Assembly (NCBI GenBank): GCA_965371325.1
Contig: CBDUXZ010000078.1
Location: 1-7,823, forward strand
Direction of reading: 5' to 3'
Source: CBDUXZ01 sp965371325 [NCBI: uncultured bacterium]
GTDB lineage: Bacteria; JAUYMQ01
Length of the DNA stretch: 7,823 bases
The position numbers were made by a program, and so were the translations under genes. Under the pieces are notes generated by a model. The model had not been told where the DNA came from. It made no database searches and saw only the letters and a list, made by a program, of their open reading frames with translations. How positions within the stretch are numbered: position 1 is the first letter of the stretch; each line of letters begins with the position of its first letter. This document shows, piece by piece, positions 1 to 4,981 of this stretch.

Positions 1-33
1 CTTTCATCAGACAACTTCACAGAGAGTTATCGG

Positions 34-837
34 GTGTCGCGATTCCACCATCTCCCCGGAACCGTCGTGCCGGCGCTCGTCATGGTTCTCGCGCTTGCTT
101 CTCCGGCACTCGGGCAGACAGAGGATCGAGAGAGCGCGCGGTTGGCCGCCGATGCTGAGGCGTTCTGGATTCGCCGGGACGAGCCGGCAAGCATGCGAAA
201 TGCGCTCGACGTCTATGAACGGATTGCCGCGCTGAGTCCGGACGAAGCACAATCGCACAGCGATCTGGCCCGGGCCTTCTGGTGGTACGCACTGCTCCGT
301 CCTTCCTCCAAAATGGCGGAGCGCCGCGAGCTCTACAGGCGCGGTGCGGGCGCGGCGCGCCGGGCCCAGATCCTGGCCCCCGATGAGCCCGGAGGTTATT
401 ACTGGGAAGCCGCGAACCTCGTCCAGGCCGCGACCGTTGAGGGGGGTTTCGTGGCGCCGGATGACGTGCTCCGGATAAGGAAGCTCATCAGGAAGGTCGG
501 GGCGCTGAATACCTGGTATCAGCACGGTTCAATCCGTTACGTCGAGGCCACCCTGATCATCCGGCTTCCGACGATCGAGAGGTGGCTGTTCTGGCGCAGG
601 CTGAGCTCGGCGGTCGACCTTTCGGCAGCGGCACTGGGGTTCGAGAACAATTGTTTTTACGGTCATTGGGTGCTTGCCCGCGCCCTCGTGGCGAACGGGC
701 GGAGAAGCGCCGCACTGGCCCAGCTCCGCTTCATTCTGAAGGGAAACCCCGAGGCGTTTCTGCCCGACGCCCCCGAGAACCGCGTCGTGCGGAAGTGGGC
801 TCTGACGTTTCTGGAAGAACTAGGGGTTTCCGATTGA
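34..837 (+). CDS. Secreted TPR-like helical repeat protein
   Basis: Predicted exported protein of 267 residues. The GTG at 34 gives a signal peptide with basic residues at 3-6, a hydrophobic core at about 11-23 and a likely signal peptidase I site after ALG27. Starting at the ATG at 82 (Met17) would cut this signal, so GTG is preferred. AGAGAG at 21-26 is a weak ribosome site 7 bases upstream. The mature part is helical with TPR-like A-x-x-x-Y/L spacing at about 41-85, 97-130 and 190-240, for example ALDVYERIAALSPD and AALAQLRFILKGNP. The middle (GGYYWEAANL at 120-129, then a W/R-rich stretch to 190) resembles the TatT (TRAP-transporter-associated) group of TPR proteins, but I cannot confirm that. 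No lipobox cysteine follows the signal, so it is probably a soluble periplasmic protein-interaction factor. The membrane protein gene begins 46 bases downstream. Confidence 0.8.
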   Translation: MSRFHHLPGTVVPALVMVLALASPALGQTEDRESARLAADAEAFWIRRDEPASMRNALDVYERIAALSPDEAQSHSDLARAFWWYALLRPSSKMAERRELYRRGAGAARRAQILAPDEPGGYYWEAANLVQAATVEGGFVAPDDVLRIRKLIRKVGALNTWYQHGSIRYVEATLIIRLPTIERWLFWRRLSSAVDLSAAALGFENNCFYGHWVLARALVANGRRSAALAQLRFILKGNPEAFLPDAPENRVVRKWALTFLEELGVSD

Positions 838-867
838 AACGCCTGGAGTATCGTCTCGCGCTCTAAT

Positions 868-875
868 AGGAGGAG
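868..875 (+). promoter_or_regulatory. Strong Shine-Dalgarno site
   Basis: AGGAGGAG sits 8 bases before the ATG at 884. It is a near-ideal anti-16S match and fixes the start of the small membrane protein. It is clearly stronger than the sites of both neighbouring plus-strand genes. Confidence 0.85.
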
Positions 876-883
876 CCAACCTG

Positions 884-1294
884 ATGGGTCGTGGAGGGTT
901 GAAAACAAGGTCGAACGGCCGGCCCGCGGCAGTGACGATTCTGGCGCTTCTTTTCGTGTTCCTCGGGCTTGTTCAAACCGGAATGGCGATTCAGAATTTC
1001 ACCTGGGACGAGTACAAGCCTGGAAAGCCGATGGATCCGGATCTTGTCCCATGGTCAATCGGACTCCTCTGCCTGGGGGGCGCGTTCTTCTCGACGGCCT
1101 TCGGCCTCCTTCGAATGCGCGCGTGGGGTCGCCGGGGCGCGCTACTCCTCGGGATCTTCTTTCTCGGAACGACACTCTATGGACTCGCGGAAGACTCTTT
1201 CCTCCTCGGCGTGCTGATCACTCCGGGCGCCTTCATGGCCCTTGGCATCGTCTATCTCCTGCGCCCTCGCATTGCGCGCCAATTCGCTGATTGA
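884..1294 (+). CDS. Small four-helix membrane protein, unknown
   Basis: Integral inner-membrane protein of 136 residues that I do not recognise as a named family. It has a short basic N-terminus (R3, K7, R9, R13) followed by four hydrophobic segments at about 15-36, 56-77, 84-102 and 105-126. A polar loop containing WDEYKPGKPMDPD (41-53) joins segments 1 and 2. A basic turn, RMRAWGRR (77-84), joins segments 2 and 3, and a basic tail (RPRIARQ) ends the protein. By the positive-inside rule both termini and the 77-84 turn should be cytoplasmic. Translation is well supported by the AGGAGGAG site. It lies 46 bases after the TPR protein and 82 bases before nth, so co-transcription with the former is plausible. 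No catalytic or metal-binding motif is visible. Confidence 0.75.
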   Translation: MGRGGLKTRSNGRPAAVTILALLFVFLGLVQTGMAIQNFTWDEYKPGKPMDPDLVPWSIGLLCLGGAFFSTAFGLLRMRAWGRRGALLLGIFFLGTTLYGLAEDSFLLGVLITPGAFMALGIVYLLRPRIARQFAD

Positions 1295-1376
1295 AGACCC
1301 CCATACCCGGCGCAGCGCCCACTCCGTTCGAAGGCCCGAGTGGTCCTCCCCGTCGACGGCATGGTAGCCTTGGTCC

Positions 1377-2051
1377 GTGAAAAGGAAGCCCTCCATCACG
1401 CCGCGCGAACTCGCCCCCGTTCTACGGCGGTTGCGCAGTCACGCGCAAGCGCACAGGCTCCCCTCCCTCTCACGTGTCGCCAAGAAGAACCGCGACCCGT
1501 TTTTGATCCTCACTGGGTGTATACTCTCGCTTCGCACGAAGGATGAGACCACCCTCCCCGCCGCCGAGCGTCTCTTCGATCTGGCCGACACACCTGGAAA
1601 ACTCGCAATACTTCCGACCGGCAAGATCGAACGGGCGATCTATCCCGTGGGCTTCTACAGGACCAAGGCGCGAACGCTCCGATCGCTGGCGGCGCATCTT
1701 CTGGAGCACCATGGGGGTAAAACGCCCGGCACGATGGAGGATCTACTTGCGATAAAGGGTGTGGGGAGGAAGACCGCGAACCTCGTGCTGACGCTGGGGT
1801 TCGGGAAGCCGGGTATCTGTGTCGACACGCATGTTCATCGAATCTCGAACCGCTGGGGAATGCTTAAAACAAAAACACCGGACCAGACGGAGATGGTCCT
1901 GCGGGAAAAGCTGCCGAAGCGCTACTGGATCGAATACAACGAGCTGCTTGTGACCTTCGGACAAACGCTTTGCCACCCGACGTCCCCCCATTGCAGCCGT
2001 TGTCCGGTCCAGTCACGGTGCCCGCGATTAGGGGTGCTGCGCTCGCGCTAA
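1377..2051 (+). CDS. nth: Endonuclease III (DNA glycosylase/AP lyase)
   Basis: Base-excision-repair enzyme that removes oxidised pyrimidines and cleaves the abasic site by beta-elimination. All family signatures are present in 224 residues, close to the usual 210-225. The helix-hairpin-helix is LLAIKGVGRKTANLVL (123-138) with catalytic Lys132. The catalytic Asp150 lies in VDTHVHR. The 4Fe-4S loop has Cys199, 206, 209 and 215 in the canonical C-x6-C-x2-C-x5-C spacing. ILSLRTKDE (49-57) matches the DNA-contacting segment, in the SLRT form rather than the E. coli SQQ/AT form. The start is the GTG at 1377: an in-frame TAG at 1365-1367 excludes anything upstream and the N-terminus has the expected length. 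No Shine-Dalgarno sequence precedes it. It is the last plus-strand gene and converges on the PEP-CTERM gene across the terminator at 2298-2325. Confidence 0.96.
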   Translation: MKRKPSITPRELAPVLRRLRSHAQAHRLPSLSRVAKKNRDPFLILTGCILSLRTKDETTLPAAERLFDLADTPGKLAILPTGKIERAIYPVGFYRTKARTLRSLAAHLLEHHGGKTPGTMEDLLAIKGVGRKTANLVLTLGFGKPGICVDTHVHRISNRWGMLKTKTPDQTEMVLREKLPKRYWIEYNELLVTFGQTLCHPTSPHCSRCPVQSRCPRLGVLRSR

Positions 2052-2163
2052 GGTGGAGTGAATTCATTTGACCCCATGCCTCTTCTCGGATAGAGTTGAT
2101 TGAGACTGCCTGGTACGCGATGGCCGGTGGCAATTTCTACCCTAATGCTTGAGAACGGGATCC

Positions 2164-2236
2164 GTTCCTCGCTGCCGAGTGTCTTCCGCTTGTTCTTCGA
2201 GCAAGCTCGGAAGACCAGACACAGCCGATACGGAAC
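2164..2236. repeat. Extended imperfect inverted repeat
   Basis: Nested complementary arms are seen: GTTCC 2164-2168 with GGAAC 2232-2236; GCTG 2171-2174 with CAGC 2222-2225; GTCTTCCG 2181-2188 with CGGAAGAC 2208-2215; and CTTG 2189-2192 with CAAG 2202-2205 across a two-base bulge. The loop is nine bases. The inner part (2181-2215) is a convincing stem, while the outer arms are separated from it by a six-by-six internal loop. There is no T-tract, so it is not a standard terminator. It could be a structured RNA, a mobile-element relic or chance. Confidence 0.5.
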
Positions 2237-2297
2237 CCACCTAGGATAACAGGGTTTAAATTGATCGGTTACGACGGCCGCGGTGGTCTCCCCAAAA

Positions 2298-2325
2298 AAA
2301 AGCGGCTCCTTAAGGAGCCGCTTTT
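2298..2325. terminator. Perfect palindromic bidirectional terminator
   Basis: Twelve-base arms (AAAAGCGGCTCC at 2298-2309 and its exact complement at 2314-2325) flank TTAA. On the minus strand the stem is followed by eight T (plus-strand A-run 2294-2301), giving a classic intrinsic terminator 47 bases after the PEP-CTERM stop codon. On the plus strand only four T follow (2322-2325), so it should also stop nth transcripts, but less efficiently. Confidence 0.92.
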
Positions 2326-2372
2326 CATTGTAGCTATGGGATGGAAGGCATCGTCCCGTTTGTTGATCGCCC

Positions 2373-3071
2373 TTATCCGCTTCGGCGCCGCGCCACCAGA
2401 GCAATCAGCCCTGCGCCGAGGAGCATCATCGTTCCAGGCTCGGGGATCTTGAACTCGCCTGATCCGAACCCCTTCGCCTTCTGATTGAAAAGGTCGATCC
2501 GTTTCGCCGGGACGTTACTGCTGACCAGCGTAAGGAAGAGCGCGCCCGCCGTAGGACTGCTGTTGGTCTCGTACTCGTCCACGAAGCGCGAGCCGGAGCC
2601 CGTGTTGAGGGTGGTGAAAAAGAGGTTGTCGAGCAGGAAGCCCATGTTGAGGGTCACGATTCCGTCCGTGAGATCAGAGCCCGGGTCGAAGGTGATGGGC
2701 GTGAGCAGCCCCGCGATGTAGACCACCTTCTTATTTCTGATCTCGATGTTCGTGTCCATGAAGGTGGCAGGGCTCCCTCCCCCACCTCCGGTCTGCGTGA
2801 GTTTCTTGTCCATGAACTTGATCTTCGCGCCGATGATCGGCTCCGTGCTCTTCTTGATCGAAATCGTCGAACCGTCGGTATACTGAACCATGGTAACGGT
2901 TGCTTTCCCGATGGAAAGAGTAGCGGGCTTGTTTCCCTTCGCAGGCTGGTACTTGAACTTCTTGATCTCGAGATAGAGTTTCGGATCGACGGTTATCGCC
3001 ACAGCGATCCGGGGAATGAGTAATGACCCCACAAGCACAAGCACGGCTGTCAGTGCTAGTTTACTTCGCAT
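2373..3071 (-). CDS. PEP-CTERM sorting domain protein
   Basis: Predicted exported surface protein of 232 residues, processed by an exosortase. The N-terminus MRSKLALTAVLVLVGSLLIPRIAVA is a Sec signal with cleavage likely after AVA25. The C-terminus has the full tripartite sorting signal: Pro-Glu-Pro at 210-212, a hydrophobic helix at 214-227 and an Arg cluster at 228-230. The body is rich in T, S, G and alternating hydrophobics, as in beta-sheet proteins, with Gly95-99 as a flexible linker and no cysteine. I see no enzymatic motif, so this is probably a structural or exopolysaccharide-associated protein. The ATG at 3071 is chosen over the in-frame ATG at 3107 because GGGAGG (3080-3085) lies 8 bases before it and the longer form adds charged residues ahead of the signal. 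No exosortase or polysaccharide gene is in the window. A strong terminator follows, so it is probably monocistronic. Confidence 0.9.
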   Translation of the reverse strand: MRSKLALTAVLVLVGSLLIPRIAVAITVDPKLYLEIKKFKYQPAKGNKPATLSIGKATVTMVQYTDGSTISIKKSTEPIIGAKIKFMDKKLTQTGGGGGSPATFMDTNIEIRNKKVVYIAGLLTPITFDPGSDLTDGIVTLNMGFLLDNLFFTTLNTGSGSRFVDEYETNSSPTAGALFLTLVSSNVPAKRIDLFNQKAKGFGSGEFKIPEPGTMMLLGAGLIALVARRRSG

Positions 3072-3079
3072 GCTGATTG

Positions 3080-3085
3080 CCTCCC
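3080..3085 (-). promoter_or_regulatory. Shine-Dalgarno deciding the PEP-CTERM start
   Basis: GGGAGG on the minus strand ends 8 bases before the ATG at 3071. The alternative ATG at 3107 has no comparable site. Confidence 0.8.
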
Positions 3086-3212
3086 TAATCTTACGAAAAC
3101 GTGGCATGCCTTTCGGCGCTCAAAACGAGAGACCCGGCGGGGCACGCGCGTAATCTCAATCCGTGCTTGTATTTATCGGCTGGTCCGGGAGGTCACTTGA
3201 GGCGAATGAGAA

Positions 3213-3233
3213 GTTTTTAGGTATAAATTTATG
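3213..3233. promoter_or_regulatory. AT-rich island upstream of PEP-CTERM gene
   Basis: This is an unusually A/T-rich patch in GC-rich DNA, containing the perfect 10-base palindrome ATAAATTTAT (3223-3232). It lies about 150 bases before the PEP-CTERM start. It is a candidate promoter or operator region, but I cannot pair a convincing -35 and -10, and no sigma-54 GG-N10-GC site is visible. Confidence 0.3.
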
Positions 3234-3242
3234 CAGGCCGAG

Positions 3243-3272
3243 GGCGGTCCATGGGCCCTCACGGGGGCCGCC
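3243..3272 (-). terminator. GC-rich hairpin after the hydrolase, possible terminator
   Basis: GGCGGTCC (3243-3250) pairs with GGGCCGCC (3265-3272), with one T-G wobble and a 14-base loop. It lies 21 bases beyond the hydrolase stop codon. No U-tract follows, so intrinsic termination is doubtful. The PEP-CTERM gene lies in the same direction downstream, so some read-through into it is possible. Confidence 0.3.
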
Positions 3273-3293
3273 AGGCGCCTCAGGAAGTCGCTT

Positions 3294-4490
3294 TTATCCC
3301 GGAATTGGGAAACGGTGAGGGGGGCGCATGACAAGCTTCGTCACCGCCCGGTTTTGTGAGGGGAATAGACCCGAAAAGGGGGTGATCAGGGCTCGGGGGG
3401 GGGGAGGCGCGTGTTTCACGAGCCAGTCCGTGATGACGGGGAAGACGTTCTTCTTGGCCGCATCAGAGATGACGATGTCGCCATGGCCATACTCGCGGTC
3501 GTCACCCGACTGCTTGCCAAATAGACGGTAGACTCTCTCCCGGGCGGGCGCCAATTCAGAGGCGGGCCGGACGCTGTCTGGCGGGGCGACATAATCGCAC
3601 TCGGCGGCAATGACAAGAAGCGGGCAATGAAGGTTCGCCAGGCTGTTATAGGCGCGACGCCCATCGCGGCTCCGGTAAACACCCTCCTCCACCCAGTTGC
3701 CGAACTGCTCAAGCACGCCGGCCGGGGCGAACCCTTCGATGACGTTGACAAGAATTTCCATGCGCTCCTTCGTGCTTACGTTCCCTGGAACGAGCCCGAG
3801 GCGAAGCACCGCACGGCGGGAAAGTGTGATTAGCGGGAGGAGCGCGCGAACAAGATAGCCGAGTGGAACCCAGCGCAGCCGGAGGAGCGGCCGCAGCCCA
3901 AGCATGTGCCTGGCCTCATGCGCCATGACACCGAAGTCGACGGGGGAGGTCACCGTGACGGCGGATGCAATAGCGGGATCCTCCCGTGAGGAAAGGTGCG
4001 CGTACAGGAGCATCCCGCCCATGCTGTGCCCTACCCACTGGAGATGCTCGTAACCGGTCTCCTTGAGAACCGTGTCGATGGCCGCGGGGATGTCCTGATC
4101 CACATAGTCGTCGAAGGTGATCTGTCCCAGTCCCCTCTTCCCGTCGCTATTTCGCGACAGGCCGCTTCCCCGAAGTTCCACCAGCCAGGCGTCGAAGCCG
4201 GCGGATGCAAGGTAGCGGGCAAGCGATCGCCTCTCGTCGAGATCCAGGTTGGCGCGGTTGGCTATAAGACCGTGGCAGAGAAGGACGGGACCCCTGCCCG
4301 GTCCTTTTGTGCGGGGAAGATAGCGATAAAGGGAGATCAGCCAGCCGTCGCTGGTGACAGCTACGTGGCGCTCATCCGCCAAAGCAGGGATGCGGTGGCG
4401 GTAGGTCAGCCATGCGGCGCTTACCCCCCCGAGAGCGGCCAGCGCCACCATCATGCCCAGCAGACCCCAGAAAAGGTCCATCGCGGTCAT
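3294..4490 (-). CDS. Membrane-anchored alpha/beta hydrolase
   Basis: Serine hydrolase of the alpha/beta fold, 398 residues, probably an esterase or lipase-like enzyme. One hydrophobic segment at about 5-28 would anchor it in the inner membrane, and no clear cleavage site follows. The fold is well marked: oxyanion HG (73-74) in LLCHG, the conserved ELRGSGLS (105-112), nucleophile Ser156 in GHSMGG (154-159), Asp299 in AAECDYVAPP and His336 in YGHGDIV, giving a complete triad. A lid or cap occupies about 185-270. The substrate cannot be read from sequence; lipid esters or polyester-type substrates are guesses. The ATG at 4490 is preceded by GGCAGG (4499-4504) at 8 bases. It is the last gene of the operon, 37 bases after the thioesterase. 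A ten-base homopolymer (3395-3404, C on the coding strand) encodes Pro362-365, so the last 33 residues, which lie beyond the catalytic fold, are frame-uncertain. Confidence 0.88.
   Translation of the reverse strand: MTAMDLFWGLLGMMVALAALGGVSAAWLTYRHRIPALADERHVAVTSDGWLISLYRYLPRTKGPGRGPVLLCHGLIANRANLDLDERRSLARYLASAGFDAWLVELRGSGLSRNSDGKRGLGQITFDDYVDQDIPAAIDTVLKETGYEHLQWVGHSMGGMLLYAHLSSREDPAIASAVTVTSPVDFGVMAHEARHMLGLRPLLRLRWVPLGYLVRALLPLITLSRRAVLRLGLVPGNVSTKERMEILVNVIEGFAPAGVLEQFGNWVEEGVYRSRDGRRAYNSLANLHCPLLVIAAECDYVAPPDSVRPASELAPARERVYRLFGKQSGDDREYGHGDIVISDAAKKNVFPVITDWLVKHAPPPPRALITPFSGLFPSQNRAVTKLVMRPPHRFPIPG
3395..3404. repeat. Homopolymer of ten G (C on coding strand)
   Basis: A run of ten identical bases lies inside the 3' part of the hydrolase gene. 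Losing one base would put a stop two codons past the tract. Gaining one would give a different tail ending at a stop at 3280-3282. The catalytic residues lie upstream and are unaffected in both cases. It is either a slippage-prone site or a spot for sequencing error. Confidence 0.85.
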
Positions 4491-4527
4491 TTACGAAACC
4501 TGCCTTTTAATCCGCCTGCGCTTCAAA

Positions 4528-4977
4528 TCAGGCAGTTCTTGCCCGGACCTTCAGCGCAACGTCATGGGGTGACTCGGAAACGAGCGTTTTCAGGCTCGCC
4601 CTGAAATCTTTCTCAAACCGGAGCACCCTCCCCTCTTCATCAAGCAAAGCGTGTCCGGTCATCCCGGTCGAGATCAGATCCTTCGACTCTTTGTGCTCGA
4701 TCGTGTAGCTCATCTTCAGGGAGGCGAGGCCTAGACGTGTCAGGCGTGTCTCGATGAGGAGCTTGTCGTCGTACCGTGCGGGCTTGTGGTAGCGAACAGC
4801 CGTCTCCGTCACGGCGAGATAAAGACCGCGGTCGATATAGTCGGTGAACGGGGCAAGAAACTGTCTGAAAAATTCGGCACGACCGATTTCAAAGTACTGG
4901 AGGTAATTCGCGTAATAGACGATGCGCATCGCGTCAGTCTCCGCGAAGATCACCCGCCGCTCGACGCGAGAAACCAT
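4528..4977 (-). CDS. Acyl-CoA thioesterase, YbgC/4-HBT hotdog family
   Basis: Cytoplasmic thioester hydrolase of 149 residues, the normal length for this family, acting on acyl-CoA or acyl-ACP. The diagnostic N-terminal motif is VIFAETDAMRIVYYANYLQYFEIGRAEFFR (9-38). Asp15 is the catalytic acid and the YYANYL...R segment forms the substrate-binding helix. The rest fits the hotdog strands: VRYHKPARYDD, a family pattern, at about 67-77, and SYTIEH later. The usual Gly after Met in ETDAMG is Arg18 here, an oddity near the active site. The frame stays open upstream to 5229, but the ATG at 4977 is chosen because GAGGAAGG (4986-4993) lies 8 bases before it and the motif has its usual distance from the N-terminus. 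The start lies only 4 bases past the stop of the upstream gene, indicating translational coupling. There are no tol-pal genes nearby, unlike ybgC of gammaproteobacteria. Confidence 0.92.
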   Translation of the reverse strand: MVSRVERRVIFAETDAMRIVYYANYLQYFEIGRAEFFRQFLAPFTDYIDRGLYLAVTETAVRYHKPARYDDKLLIETRLTRLGLASLKMSYTIEHKESKDLISTGMTGHALLDEEGRVLRFEKDFRASLKTLVSESPHDVALKVRARTA

Positions 4978-4981
4978 CCCC

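Larger units (their letters stand above)
2052..2372. other. Convergent spacer with no gene
   Basis: This 321-base gap separates nth (plus) from the PEP-CTERM gene (minus). The open frames crossing it on both strands have no recognisable domain. The same short peptide is read on both strands through the palindrome, which is a typical artefact. It holds a short EcoRI-centred motif (2058-2075), an extended imperfect hairpin (2164-2236) and a perfect terminator palindrome (2298-2325). Confidence 0.6.

Noticed and set aside
7-525. 172-residue minus-strand frame opposite the TPR-like gene
   Set aside because: The plus-strand gene has a signal peptide and TPR-like periodicity. The antisense frame shows no domain.
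1309-1319. GGCGCAGCGCC hairpin after the membrane protein gene as a terminator
   Set aside because: The stem is very short and no T-run follows, so it would not terminate transcription before nth.
2242-2257. TAGGATAACAGGGT-like string resembling the I-SceI homing endonuclease site
   Set aside because: It lacks one G and the 3' end differs from the 18-base site. There is no intron or homing endonuclease gene nearby, so it is coincidence.
2164-2260. Integron attC site for the bulged hairpin
   Set aside because: No RYYYAAC/GTTRRRY core pair bounds the structure and no integrase or cassette genes are present.
2261-2404. Short open frames on both strands encoding the same KKRLLKEPLF-type peptide
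   Set aside because: The identical peptides arise only because the terminator palindrome reads the same on both strands.
3996-4604. 202-residue plus-strand open frame opposite the hydrolase
   Set aside because: It is antisense to an intact GHSMGG hydrolase with a full catalytic triad. No domain or plausible ribosome site is seen.
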